Assembly (NCBI RefSeq): GCF_029813785.1
Contig: NZ_JARVKY010000021.1
Coordinates: 1 to 64,000, forward strand
Source of the DNA: Streptomyces sp. DH41
GTDB lineage: Bacteria; Actinomycetota; Actinomycetes; Streptomycetales; Streptomycetaceae
Direction: 5' to 3'
Length of the DNA: 64,000 bases
The notes below the pieces were generated by a model. The model made no database searches, was not told the origin of the DNA, and saw only the letters and a list, made by a program, of their open reading frames with translations. Position numbers and translations under genes: made by a program. Shown in pieces: positions 25,853 to 34,347 of the stretch. Each line of letters begins with the position of its first letter. Positions within the stretch are counted from its first letter, which is position 1.

Positions 25853-26281
25853 CTACTTCATGTATTCCGTGAGCACGGAGATCCGGGTCAGATCACCCTC
25901 GACCTTCGCCTCGTCCTTGGCGTGCCGGGCCTTGCTGTAATCGAGGTGATTCGAAATCTGTGCGCAAGCGTCCAGCAGCGTCTTCAGGTGGGTCTGCCAG
26001 AAGTCGTGCACCTTCAGCACGGCCGAACCGCTCAGGAAGTTCCCGTTGGTCAGCGCCGTCGCCGCGTCGAACGTGGAGGCACGGGCGAGATCGCCCTCCT
26101 TCCCCAGCCGACCCAGCAGGTCATACGCGTCATTGCCGATAGCGCCGAGGTCATCCCGATTGACCACCAGGTCCTTGCCGCCACCACCTCCGCCGCCGTC
26201 GGCCGGAACGCTGTTGATCCGCATGGCAGTCCGCTCGGCCGCCGCCGCACGCAATTCCGCCCACTCCTGCTCGAACGTCAT
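25853..26281 (-). CDS. WXG100-like small protein
   Basis: 142 aa from ATG 26281, preceded by GGGGGA. FEQEWAELRAAAAERTAMRIN is followed by a run of seven glycines and a C-terminal helical hairpin (KVHDFWQTHLKTLLDACAQISNHLDYSKA). Size and placement 20 bp before the large helical protein resemble ESX-type partner pairs. Transcribed together with the two downstream genes. Confidence 0.7.
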   Translation of the reverse strand: MTFEQEWAELRAAAAERTAMRINSVPADGGGGGGGKDLVVNRDDLGAIGNDAYDLLGRLGKEGDLARASTFDAATALTNGNFLSGSAVLKVHDFWQTHLKTLLDACAQISNHLDYSKARHAKDEAKVEGDLTRISVLTEYMK

Positions 26282-26346
26282 GAATTCCCCCAAGTCCTTC
26301 CGCGCAGGCCACTTCACCGTACTCGCGCGGCCACCACCCTGATCCC

Positions 26347-26640
26347 CTGTCTCTTGTATCACCACCCGCCCCAGCGATCGGTAGGGCTCTCCTGGCCATA
26401 GCCGTGATCACTCTCGTCACCTCGGGCTGCGGACACCGCGCCACCGAGGAACGGCAAGGAACTCCCCGTCGCGATCACCTCGGCCGGGCCTGGGCTCCTG
26501 ACGGTGAAGACGCTGCTCGGCGCCCTTCCGCCGGAACCGACCGACGACGCCGCTTTCACCGAACGGGCGCTGTGGACGATGCGTAAAGGCACCGATTCCA
26601 TGGCCGGGACCCCGGGGAAGACCAGCGCCGCATGCGAGGA
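26347..26640 (+). pseudogene. Possible decayed lipoprotein gene
   Basis: One frame reads PAIGRALLAIAVITLVTSGC, a convincing lipoprotein signal peptide, but it has no start codon and soon reaches a stop. A second frame from about 26440 reads KELPVAITSAGPGLLTVKTL and continues coding-like to about 26640. A lost start plus one frameshift would explain it. Alternative: chance open frames in GC-rich DNA. Confidence 0.25.
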
Positions 26641-26891
26641 CGGCCAGGCGACCGGGGCGACGCGTCCGGTACCGGGACCATGGTCAGGAACTGGCCGACC
26701 GCGCCTGCCACGGTGGGCTGCGTCACGCACTCCGCTCGGCGGACGGGGCGGCCACTCGCCGTACCGCTGCCGCAGAGACGCCCTGCCGTGCGAACGAGCA
26801 GAGGCCGCACGTCGCCGTCCTCGTCCGCGACAGGCGCTGCGGGCCTGTATTCTTCGCTGCGAAGTCCGGCGCGTACAAGCACTTCGAAACA

Positions 26892-26931
26892 GCGCCCGTC
26901 TCCCGAGCCACTCGGAGACGGGCGCTTTTTT
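26892..26931 (+). terminator. Strong rho-independent terminator
   Basis: A 12-bp perfect stem (GCGCCCGTCTCC / GGAGACGGGCGC) followed by six T. It stands 39 bp before the GTG of the DUF2798 gene, not after a gene, so it must end a short upstream transcript or act as an attenuator. A TATTCT -10-like box lies at 26848-26853. Confidence 0.8.
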
Positions 26932-26969
26932 GTTGCCGGTTTCCCTATCGAGCTACGAGGAGCCGCACT

Positions 26970-27479
26970 GTGAGCGACAACCTCTTTCACACCCACCTGC
27001 CGCGCAACCCGAAGGAGTTCGTAGCGTTCATGCTGGTCATCGCCGTGATCTCGGTGAACACCATCCCGGTGGCGATCGGCGGCCTGGCCTCCGGCTTCAC
27101 TCTGGCCATGTGGGCCGATCTGCTGCGGGTGTCGCCGGTCCTGCTGGTCGCGGTCGTGGCCGTCGTCCTGCTGACGAGGAAGCCCGCCCAACTGCTCACC
27201 GCTCGGCTCGTGCGCCCGGGCGACAGCTTCCGCGCCCATATGATCCTGAACGCCCTGTGCAGCGTGCTGTTGATCTCCCTCGTGATGACGGTGGTCGGCA
27301 CGTGGATCGGCACGCGGCAGGTCTCCACCGAGCCCCTGGAGCGGTTCGCGCACCTGTGGCCGCGGAACTTCACCATCGCGTTCTTCATCGAGGCGCTGCT
27401 CGCCCAGCCGGTCGCCCGGCAGGTCATGCGCCGCCTCCACCAGCGCGTCGACGCCCGCGCCGCGCTCGCGGCGGCCTGA
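26970..27479 (+). CDS. DUF2798-type membrane protein
   Basis: 169 aa with four hydrophobic spans: FVAFMLVIAVISVNTIPVAIG, VSPVLLVAVVAVVLL, HMILNALCSVLLISLVMTVVG and FTIAFFIEALLAQPVA. The two halves repeat the DUF2798 two-helix pattern ending in PxA. GTG 26970 is preceded by GAGGAG. Function unknown. A terminator directly upstream may control it. Confidence 0.75.
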   Translation: MSDNLFHTHLPRNPKEFVAFMLVIAVISVNTIPVAIGGLASGFTLAMWADLLRVSPVLLVAVVAVVLLTRKPAQLLTARLVRPGDSFRAHMILNALCSVLLISLVMTVVGTWIGTRQVSTEPLERFAHLWPRNFTIAFFIEALLAQPVARQVMRRLHQRVDARAALAAA

Positions 27480-27498
27480 CAGCCACTCCCGGCGCCCC

Positions 27499-27537
27499 AG
27501 GGTTGGTCCTCACCCTGCGAACGGGAGGACCAACCCT
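27499..27537 (+). terminator. Terminator of the DUF2798 gene
   Basis: 13-bp perfect stem AGGGTTGGTCCTC / GAGGACCAACCCT with a 13-nt loop, 20 bp after the stop codon. No T-run. Confidence 0.65.
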
Positions 27538-27634
27538 GTCACCGAGGTGGAGCGCGTGGATGGGAGGTGCGGCCGGCCAGGCGCAACAAGCACGCGCGTC
27601 TGCGGCCACAGAACGCGGAGGAGGGCTGAGGTGA

Positions 27635-27669
27635 GAGGAACCCCGGCCGTCGCACGGCTGGGGTTCCTC
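27635..27669 (-). terminator. Terminator of the GH62 gene
   Basis: 16-bp stem (GAGGAACCCC... pairing with ...GGGGTTCCTC, one G-T pair) and 3-nt loop, between convergent genes. It lies about 100 bp after the stop of the minus-strand arabinofuranosidase and could serve both directions. Confidence 0.65.
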
Positions 27670-27772
27670 GATGCGGTGGTGTCGGTCAGCAGGCCGTACC
27701 GACCCTGCCGCGAACCGCTCGCCCACACGTCTGCGGACCGCGCCACCTCACGGTCACCGTGAATCGGGAAGG

Positions 27773-29200
27773 TCAGCGTTGCAGGGTGAGGACACCCGGC
27801 CGCCACGGCAGTCGGTTGTACTCGCCGCCCGCGTCAGGGTCCTTGCCCTGGTAGAGGAACTGCAGGTTGCAGGGGTCGATGGTCATGGTCTGGTCGGGGT
27901 TGTTCCGGACGAGGTCACCGTGGCTGATGTCGTTGGTCCAGGTGGCGCCGCTGTTGGCCCTGCCCGCGAAGGGGTTGCTCTCAGTGGCGGCCTGCGGGGT
28001 CCACGCGCCGTTCAGGCTGGAGGCCGTGAAGGAGCGGAAGTAGCGTCCGTTCGCGCCCATCGCCTCGACGATCATGAGGTACTGGTTCTGGCCCTGGACC
28101 TTGTAGACCTGCACGCCCTCGAACAGGTTGGCCTTCGTGTCGCTCATGATCGTCGTGTACGACGATCCGAAGTTGCCCGGGAAGTTCCCGATCGGCATGC
28201 TCGCCCGGTAGATCTTGCCGTTGTCACCGGCGAAGAACAGGTACATGTTCTGGCCGTCGGCGATCAGCGTCTGGTCGATCGGTCCGGTGTCGGAGCCGGA
28301 GATGCTCCCGGTGAACAGCGGCTGCGGGGAGGACCAGCCGTTGGGGTTGGTGGGGTCGCTCGACGTGCGGTAGATGAAGGGCCACGAACCCCACTGGTAC
28401 GCCAGCACCCAGATGTTCTTGGGCGCGAAGTAGAACAGCGTGGGCGCCACCGCGGCCTGGCTCATCGCGTTCTGGCCGGCCGACGCCATGTCCGACCAGT
28501 TGGTGAAGGGACTGAACATCATCGAGCCGTACGACGATCCCGAGAAGTTGGACGCGTAGACCAGGTGCTTGCCGTTGTGCGTCACGGTGGTGAAGTCCTT
28601 CACCGCGGCCCACCCGTTCGCCGGCTGCGCCAGCACGCCCGTCGAAGTCCACCGGTACGTCGACGGAAGGGAACACGGGCCGTCCGTCGGCGGCGTCCCG
28701 GACAGGCCGGTCCACTTCTGGTTGCTGCCGCCGTTGCACGTCCACAGCTGGACCGCCGTGCCGTTGGCCGTACCGTTGTCCTTCACGTCCAGGCACAGCC
28801 CGGACTCCACGCCGACGACCGTGCCGTCGGAGTTCACCCGCCACTGCTGGTTCGCGGCACCGCTGCAGCTCCAGATCTGCACCCGGGTACCGGCCGTGGT
28901 GGCGTGGCCCGGAACGTCCAGGCACTTGTCGCCGTACACGGTCAGCCGGCCGGCGTCCGTCAGCGTCCACTGCTGGTTGGTCCCGCCCCAGCAGTCGTAG
29001 ATCTGCAGGGACGTGCCGTCGGCCCGGTCGGCGCCCAGCACATCGAGACACCGGTTCGAACCAACACCGCGCAAGGCGCCACTGGTGGCCGCCTGGGCCG
29101 GGGTGGTGGCGACGAGCAGTGCCGCCAACGCGGCCAGGGCCGCAGCCACGGCGGCGAGCACCGCGTACGGATGCCTGCGGCTCAGTTTTCCTCTGTGCAT
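27773..29200 (-). CDS. GH62 alpha-L-arabinofuranosidase with CBM13
   Basis: 475 aa secreted enzyme. Signal peptide to about residue 38 (ends PAQA-ATSG). Residues about 40-165 are a ricin-type CBM13 with three QxW repeats (NQQWTL, NQQWRV, NQKWTG). The C-terminal GH62 domain has TYRWTSTGVLAQPANGW, VKDFTTVTHNGKHLVYAS, SGSDTGPIDQTLI, and NLFEGVQVYKV with the probable catalytic Asp/Glu. It removes arabinose side chains from arabinoxylan. ATG 29200 is preceded by GAGGAA. Divergent from xlnA across 755 bp rich in CGAAA boxes; CBM13 modules of the two are alike in order and wording. Confidence 0.95.
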   Translation of the reverse strand: MHRGKLSRRHPYAVLAAVAAALAALAALLVATTPAQAATSGALRGVGSNRCLDVLGADRADGTSLQIYDCWGGTNQQWTLTDAGRLTVYGDKCLDVPGHATTAGTRVQIWSCSGAANQQWRVNSDGTVVGVESGLCLDVKDNGTANGTAVQLWTCNGGSNQKWTGLSGTPPTDGPCSLPSTYRWTSTGVLAQPANGWAAVKDFTTVTHNGKHLVYASNFSGSSYGSMMFSPFTNWSDMASAGQNAMSQAAVAPTLFYFAPKNIWVLAYQWGSWPFIYRTSSDPTNPNGWSSPQPLFTGSISGSDTGPIDQTLIADGQNMYLFFAGDNGKIYRASMPIGNFPGNFGSSYTTIMSDTKANLFEGVQVYKVQGQNQYLMIVEAMGANGRYFRSFTASSLNGAWTPQAATESNPFAGRANSGATWTNDISHGDLVRNNPDQTMTIDPCNLQFLYQGKDPDAGGEYNRLPWRPGVLTLQR

Positions 29201-29372
29201 GGGAACTTCCTCAACCTTGAGACGAAGAGAGCACCGACAATGCATTGGCAGGGGCATGACATGACGCATGCGGGCCATGGCATACGCATGACGTACACAT
29301 GCGGCACGGATCCTTACGGCTTCGCGTTCGGGCGGTGCGCCTCGGAGTCGCCCTGCCGCGCGATGGAGCGAG

Positions 29373-29383
29373 CCAAAGGTTCG
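29373..29383. promoter_or_regulatory. Xylanase-type box 1
   Basis: CCAAAGGTTCG, two mismatches from CGAAAGTTTCG, overlapping the palindrome at 29379-29394. It is 173 bp upstream of the GH62 start. Confidence 0.3.
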
Positions 29384-29476
29384 AAGTATCGAACGCGATA
29401 CGGAGTGTCGAGCAACCTGAATGATAGGGAGCCGACGAACGGCGTCAATACCCCTCGCACACGTCGCCATCGCTAC

Positions 29477-29487
29477 CGAAAGGTTCG
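29477..29487. promoter_or_regulatory. Xylanase-type box 2
   Basis: CGAAAGGTTCG, one mismatch from the palindromic box CGAAAGTTTCG. Confidence 0.45.
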
Positions 29488-29611
29488 CAATGACCTATGC
29501 ATAAAGCGTCGCACGTCACACCACCAGTGTCCGACACGCGACCCGCCCATCCCGCCCTACGGCTCCCACTGTCGGCGGCGCCGAGGGTGCGGCGCTCACC
29601 TCAGTCAGGAC

Positions 29612-29622
29612 CGAAAGTTTCG
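29612..29622. promoter_or_regulatory. Xylanase-type box 3
   Basis: CGAAAGTTTCG, a perfect odd palindrome. Boxes of the type CGAAACTTTCG are described upstream of Streptomyces xylanase genes as repressor sites. Confidence 0.6.
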
Positions 29623-29632
29623 AACGAAAAAC

Positions 29633-29643
29633 TGAAACTTTTC
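29633..29643. promoter_or_regulatory. Xylanase-type box 4
   Basis: TGAAACTTTTC, two mismatches from CGAAACTTTCG, 10 bp after box 3. Confidence 0.4.
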
Positions 29644-29955
29644 CTGCGGAGAGGATTGACGATGCATCATCAACGCCTCGATCATTCCTGTCTGGAACCC
29701 CGGCCACAGCTCGAGATCTTGAACCGCATCAGCCCTGGGCAATCCGTACCGCACGTCAGATCCGCGCACGACCGCACTACAGAGCCGCGCACCTGCGTCG
29801 AAGATCATCCCGTCCCATGACCGCTGTGTCCGGTGATTCCGTGCCGTCCGGGCCCCGGCCCGCCCCGTCCATCCGTCCGGCTGCCGAATGGGAGCGGACG
29901 ACGCAATCCCCCTCGCTCCAGTCCCTTCCGTGACGTCCACTTTGGAGGCACAGCA

Positions 29956-31389
29956 ATGGGCTCGTACGCCCTTCCCAGATCCGCTGTCCGCCGCAAGATC
30001 CGCGGCCTGCTGTTGGCCCTGGTCGTCGGCGCCACCGGTACGGCCACCGCGCTGGTCACCCCGCCGACCGCACACGCCGCCGAGAGCACGCTCGGCGCGG
30101 CGGCGGCGCAGAGCGGCCGCTACTTCGGTGTCGCCATCGCCTCGGGCAAGCTGGGCGACTCGACCTACACGTCGATCGCGAACCGTGAGTTCAACTCGGT
30201 GACGGCCGAGAACGAGATGAAGATCGACGCCACCGAACCGCAGCGGGGCCAGTTCAACTTCAGCGCCGCCGACCGCGTCTACAACTGGGCGGTGCAGAAC
30301 GGCAAGGAGGTGCGCGGTCACACCCTGGCCTGGCACTCCCAGCAGCCCGGCTGGATGCAGAGCCTCAGCGGCAACGATCTGCGCCAGGCGATGATCGGCC
30401 ACATCAACGGCGTCATGGCCCACTACAAGGGCAAGATCGCCCAGTGGGACGTGGTGAACGAGGCCTTCGCCGACGGCAGTTCGGGTGCCCGGCGCGACTC
30501 CAACCTGCAACGCAGCGGCAACGACTGGATCGAGGTCGCCTTCCGCACCGCTCGCGCGGCCGACCCGGACGCCAAGCTCTGCTACAACGACTACAACGTC
30601 GAGAACTGGAACTGGGCCAAGACCCAGGCCATGTACAACATGGTGCGGGACTTCAAGCAGCGTGGCGTGCCGATCGACTGCGTCGGCTTCCAGTCGCACT
30701 TCAACAGCGGCAGCCCCTACGACAGCAACTTCCGCACCACCCTGCAGAACTTCGCCGCCCTCGGCGTCGACGTGGCCGTCACCGAGCTCGACATCCAGGG
30801 TGCCTCGCCCACGACCTACGCCAACGTGGTCAACGACTGCCTGGCCGTCTCGCGCTGCCTCGGCGTCACCGTCTGGGGTGTGCGCGACAGCGACTCCTGG
30901 CGATCGGAGCAGACGCCGCTGCTGTTCAACAACGACGGCAGCAAGAAGTCCGCCTACACCTCCGTCCTCAACGCGCTCAACGGCGGCGACTCCACAGAGC
31001 CCCCCGCGGACGGCGGACAGATCAAGGGCGTCGGCTCGGGCCGCTGCCTGGACGTGCCCAACGCGAGCACCACCGACGGCACCCAGCTCCAGCTGTGGGA
31101 CTGCCACAGCAACAGCAACCAGCAATGGACGTACACCGACGCGGGTGAGCTCCGGGTCTACGGCGACAAGTGCCTGGACGCCGCCGGCACCGGCAACGGC
31201 GCCAAGGTCCAGATCTACAGCTGCTGGGGCGGCGACAACCAGAAGTGGCGCCTCAACTCCGACGGATCCGTCGTCGGCGTCCAGTCGGGCCTCTGCCTCG
31301 ACGCCGTCGGATCCGGCACCGCCAACGGCACCCTGATCCAGCTCTACTCCTGCTCGAACGGCAGCAACCAGCGCTGGACCCGCGCCTGA
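29956..31389 (+). CDS. xlnA: GH10 endo-1,4-beta-xylanase with CBM13
   Basis: 477 aa, the exact length of S. lividans XlnA, with the same start MGSYALPRS. Signal peptide of 41 residues (TAHA-AEST). The GH10 barrel carries acid/base Glu128 (WDVVNEAF) and nucleophile Glu236 (TELDIQG) in mature numbering, both intact. A Gly/Asp/Pro linker (GGDSTEPPADGGQ) joins a C-terminal CBM13 with three QxW repeats (NQQWTY, NQKWRL, NQRWTR). Secreted; cuts the xylan backbone. ATG 29956 has GGAGG 9 nt upstream. Divergent from the GH62 debranching enzyme, with which it should act on arabinoxylan. Confidence 0.97.
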   Translation: MGSYALPRSAVRRKIRGLLLALVVGATGTATALVTPPTAHAAESTLGAAAAQSGRYFGVAIASGKLGDSTYTSIANREFNSVTAENEMKIDATEPQRGQFNFSAADRVYNWAVQNGKEVRGHTLAWHSQQPGWMQSLSGNDLRQAMIGHINGVMAHYKGKIAQWDVVNEAFADGSSGARRDSNLQRSGNDWIEVAFRTARAADPDAKLCYNDYNVENWNWAKTQAMYNMVRDFKQRGVPIDCVGFQSHFNSGSPYDSNFRTTLQNFAALGVDVAVTELDIQGASPTTYANVVNDCLAVSRCLGVTVWGVRDSDSWRSEQTPLLFNNDGSKKSAYTSVLNALNGGDSTEPPADGGQIKGVGSGRCLDVPNASTTDGTQLQLWDCHSNSNQQWTYTDAGELRVYGDKCLDAAGTGNGAKVQIYSCWGGDNQKWRLNSDGSVVGVQSGLCLDAVGSGTANGTLIQLYSCSNGSNQRWTRA

Positions 31390-31419
31390 CAAGGCCTGCC
31401 ACACCAAGATCGCTGATGC

Positions 31420-31458
31420 CCGCGAGGGTCGCCGCCGTGATGGCGGCGGCCCTCGCGG
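31420..31458 (+). terminator. Terminator of xlnA
   Basis: 17-bp stem (CCGCGAGGG... / ...CCCTCGCGG, one G-T pair) with a 5-nt loop, 30 bp after the xlnA stop. Confidence 0.75.
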
Positions 31459-31732
31459 TCGGCATGCTCGCCCGCGGTGCATCCGACGGCGGCTTCCACC
31501 GCCTCAGGGCCCGGCACGCGGACAGGGTTCCCGACGTGGCCGGCACCTCGACCGCAGACGGTGCCGCGATGCGCGAAACCGCAGCTCAGGAGCCCTTCTG
31601 CGCAGGCTTCAAGAATCACCACGCACTCCAGTGGCGCGTCATCGAAGGATGTCCGCTCGAGCACGTCCCGCGAAGCGTCGAACGAGCGTCACGGTGCGAG
31701 CATCTGGTGCGCCCCTCTCGTGCCGATCGTAA
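31459..31732. other. Intergenic region, nothing recognised
   Basis: 274 bp between the xlnA terminator and the Zur-like box; open frames present have no ribosome site or known domain. Confidence 0.4.
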
Positions 31733-31747
31733 TGACATCCATTTTCA
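31733..31747 (+). promoter_or_regulatory. Zur-box-like site
   Basis: TGACATCCATTTTCA matches 11 of 15 positions of the streptomycete Zur consensus TGAAAATGATTTTCA, with the right half perfect. It lies 43 bp upstream of the alternative rpmF gene. Cysteine-free ribosomal proteins and COG0523 proteins are classic Zur targets. Confidence 0.6.
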
Positions 31748-31789
31748 TGTATCGTCTGCCTCGCTCACCGATCGCACCCGGAGGTCCTC

Positions 31790-31960
31790 ATGGCCGTACC
31801 CAAACGCAAGATGTCGCGCAGCAACACCCGGCACCGTCGCGCGCAGTGGAAGGCCACGACGCCGCAGCTGGTGACGGTCGCGGTGGACGGCGTGCCGTAC
31901 CTCGTTCCCCAGCGGCTGGCCAAGGCTTACGAGCGCGGACTGCTCCACCCCGAGGGCTGA
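31790..31960 (+). CDS. rpmF: Ribosomal protein L32, zinc-independent paralogue
   Basis: 56 aa: MAVPKRKMSRSNTRHRRAQW, then KATTPQLVTVAVDGVPYLVP and the end RGLLHPEG. The C-terminal CxxC...CxxC zinc ribbon of ordinary L32 is absent (no cysteine at all), so this is the C-minus form used under zinc starvation. ATG 31790 is preceded by GGAGG. Transcribed with the COG0523 GTPase 6 bp downstream, below a Zur-like box. Confidence 0.92.
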   Translation: MAVPKRKMSRSNTRHRRAQWKATTPQLVTVAVDGVPYLVPQRLAKAYERGLLHPEG

Positions 31961-31966
31961 CCCGGC

Positions 31967-33154
31967 ATGACCTACGCCTCCTCGCCGCGCCTTCCCGTCA
32001 CCGTCCTGTCGGGCTTTCTCGGCGCCGGAAAGACCACCCTGCTCAACCATGTCCTCGGTAACCGCGATGGTCTGCGTGTCGCTGTCATCGTCAACGACAT
32101 GAGCGAGGTCAACATCGACGCCGCCCTCGTGCGCGGCGGCGAGGCCGCATTGTCCCGCACCGAAGAACGCCTGGTCGAGCTGACCAACGGGTGCATCTGC
32201 TGCACCCTGCGCGACGATCTGCTGGAAGAGGTGGACCGGCTGGCGCGCGAGGGCCGCTTCGACTACCTCCTCATCGAGTCCTCCGGTATCTCGGAGCCCA
32301 TGCCCGTGGCGGCCACCTTCGCCTTCGCCCGTGACGACGGCGCCACCCTCGGCGACCTGGCCCGGCTGGACACGATGGTGACGGTCGTGGACGCCGCCAA
32401 CTTCCTGCCCGAGCTGTCCGGCGGCGACGAGCTGGCCGAACGGGGCCTGGACCAGTACGAGGACGACGAACGCACCGTCAGCGACCTGCTCATGGACCAG
32501 ATCGAGTTCGCCGACGTCATCGTCCTCAACAAGCTCGACCTCGTCGACTCCGCGTCCGCCGACCGGTTGCGGGCCACCCTGGCCCGCCTCAACCCCGCCG
32601 CCCACGTCGTTCCTGCCGTGCGGGGCCGCGTACCGGTCGGCGAAGTCCTGGGCACCAGCCGCTTCGACCTGGAGCGCGCACAGCAGGCACCGGGCTGGGT
32701 CAGGGAACTCAACGGCGACCACGTACCCGAGACGGAGGAGTACGGCATCTCCTCCACCGTCTTCCGCTCCGCGACGTCTTTCCATCCCGAGCGGCTGTGG
32801 ACGTTCGTCACCGAGGTTCTGGACAGCGGAGCCCACGGCGAGGTACTCAGGTCCAAGGGCTTCTTCACGCTGGCCAGCCGCCCGCATGTGACGGGACTGT
32901 GGTCCCAGGCCGGTTCCGTGGCTCGCTTCGAACCTTCCTCGGCGCGTGACACCGACAGCCCGCACGCCCAGGAACTCGTCTTCATCGGAACCCACTTGGA
33001 CGCGGAGTCCCTGCGCGCGGCTCTGGCCGACTGCCTCATGCGGGACAGTGAGGCTCCGCCCGCCGACGACCCCTTCCCCGCCTGGGACACCTACGGGTTC
33101 GACGAGAGCTGCGCACACGAGCACGACCCCCTCACCACCGTGACGGGGCACTGA
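31967..33154 (+). CDS. COG0523 (CobW-like) GTPase, zinc chaperone
   Basis: 395 aa. Walker A GFLGAGKTTLL (residues 16-26), metal-binding CICC (Cys76, Cys78, Cys79) in ELTNGCICCTLRDDLLEE, Walker B LLIESSGISEP and NKLD (VLNKLDLVD) for guanine recognition; C-terminal CobW_C domain and a His-containing tail (CAHEHDP). The family hydrolyses GTP to deliver metal to apo-proteins. Coupling to a zinc-free L32 and a Zur-like site points to zinc rather than cobalt. Confidence 0.92.
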   Translation: MTYASSPRLPVTVLSGFLGAGKTTLLNHVLGNRDGLRVAVIVNDMSEVNIDAALVRGGEAALSRTEERLVELTNGCICCTLRDDLLEEVDRLAREGRFDYLLIESSGISEPMPVAATFAFARDDGATLGDLARLDTMVTVVDAANFLPELSGGDELAERGLDQYEDDERTVSDLLMDQIEFADVIVLNKLDLVDSASADRLRATLARLNPAAHVVPAVRGRVPVGEVLGTSRFDLERAQQAPGWVRELNGDHVPETEEYGISSTVFRSATSFHPERLWTFVTEVLDSGAHGEVLRSKGFFTLASRPHVTGLWSQAGSVARFEPSSARDTDSPHAQELVFIGTHLDAESLRAALADCLMRDSEAPPADDPFPAWDTYGFDESCAHEHDPLTTVTGH

Positions 33155-33228
33155 GACTCCGGGCCGGACGGTGGTCGCAGCCACGGCACCGTCCGGCCCG
33201 GTATACACCCGTGTCAGGGAGGCCGCGC

Positions 33229-34059
33229 ATGGACAGGGAAAAGCCGCGCCTGGGAACGGTGCAGGAAACGCTCCTCATCCCGCTGTACGCCCGCGCGGTG
33301 GAGAACCGCAAGGAACACGCCCTGCTCCGGGACCCCCGCGCCGAAGAGATCGTCGTCTCCATCGACTACGACTTCACGCGCTTCGACGACCTGCCCAGCC
33401 TCACCGGAGCACTGCTGCGCACCCGCCTGTTCGACCGGTGGGCGGCGGACTTCCTGTCCGAACACCCCGACGGCACCGTGGTCGAGATCGGCATCGGCCT
33501 CAACACGCGCTACGAACGGGTGGACAACGGCCGTGCCCGGTGGTTCGACCTCGACCTGCCCGACGTCATCGCCCTGCGCCGCGACTTCTTCACGGATACC
33601 CCGCGCCGCACGATGATCGCGGGCTCGGTGACGGACGAGCCGTGGGCCGCCGAAGTGGCCTCGCAGGCGGCCGGACCGTACCTGTTCCTCGCCGAAGCCG
33701 TGCTCCCCTACCTGGACGAGACCGACGTGCGCCGAGTCGTCGACCTGCTCGCCGACCGCTTCCCCGGTTCCCTCCTGGGCCTCGACACCGCCGGCGCCGG
33801 ATTCTTCGATGCCCAGGAACACCACGACGCTCTCAGCAAGGTCGACGCCCGCATGCACTGGTACTGCCCCGACGTGGTGGCCCAACTGGCCGACTGGCGT
33901 CCAGGAGTCGACGTGGTGGCTTCACACACTCTCACCAGCCTGCCCCCATCCCTGCTGACCCGGCTGCCCGTCCCCTGTCAGCAGATGGTGTCCGCGATCG
34001 CCGCACAGAAGCCGCCCCAGGCCGAGGGGTACCGGCTCAGCCTGCTGCGCCTGCCCTGA
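33229..34059 (+). CDS. LCM-type class I methyltransferase
   Basis: 276 aa. LLIPLYARAVENRKEHALLRDPRAEEI, VVEIGIGLNTRYERVDNGRARWFDLDLPDV and YLFLAEAVLPYLDE are typical of the leucine carboxyl methyltransferase / TcmP branch (COG3315). Should methylate a carboxyl or hydroxyl of a small molecule with SAM. ATG 33229 is preceded by GGGAGG at 6 nt; an in-frame GTG at 33211 has none. Separated from the COG0523 gene by 74 bp on the same strand. Confidence 0.85.
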   Translation: MDREKPRLGTVQETLLIPLYARAVENRKEHALLRDPRAEEIVVSIDYDFTRFDDLPSLTGALLRTRLFDRWAADFLSEHPDGTVVEIGIGLNTRYERVDNGRARWFDLDLPDVIALRRDFFTDTPRRTMIAGSVTDEPWAAEVASQAAGPYLFLAEAVLPYLDETDVRRVVDLLADRFPGSLLGLDTAGAGFFDAQEHHDALSKVDARMHWYCPDVVAQLADWRPGVDVVASHTLTSLPPSLLTRLPVPCQQMVSAIAAQKPPQAEGYRLSLLRLP

Positions 34060-34347
34060 GATCCGGCGTGCGCCTGCTCACGCATGTTGACCCGCGAGAG
34101 TCCGGACTTCCGCAGGTCTCCGCGAGGTCGGCCGTCCACGCTGTTTCGGTAGCGCACCCGGGTCGCGCCCGCGTTGCGGGCCGGCACCGCGGTTCCTCCA
34201 CTGCGGCCTGACGTTCGGCGTCGGTCGAGGACGGCCGGCGGTTGGGGCGCCGCAGGCGGGGCGGGGGCGACTACTCCAAAAGAGGCCGAAGAACGGTCTG
34301 TCAGGCGGGCGTTCATGTGTGCCCGGCAGGCCCTGGCGTGCGGGAAG
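34060..34347. other. Intergenic region, nothing recognised
   Basis: 288 bp between the methyltransferase and the end of the binding-protein fragment. No domain or clear terminator was seen. Confidence 0.4.

Larger units (their letters stand above)
29201..29955. other. Divergent xylanolytic promoter region
   Basis: 755 bp without a supported gene between the GH62 gene and xlnA. Besides the CGAAA boxes listed separately it holds a perfect palindrome GTTCGA-AGTA-TCGAAC at 29379-29394. AT content is higher than in the neighbouring genes. Confidence 0.7.

Noticed and set aside
29379..29394. T-loop of a tRNA (GGTTCGAA)
   Set aside because: No acceptor, anticodon or D arm can be drawn around it; it is a palindromic regulatory-type sequence.
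30444..31336. Arg- or Thr-rich frames overlapping xlnA
   Set aside because: Shadows of the xylanase and its CBM13 repeats in other frames.
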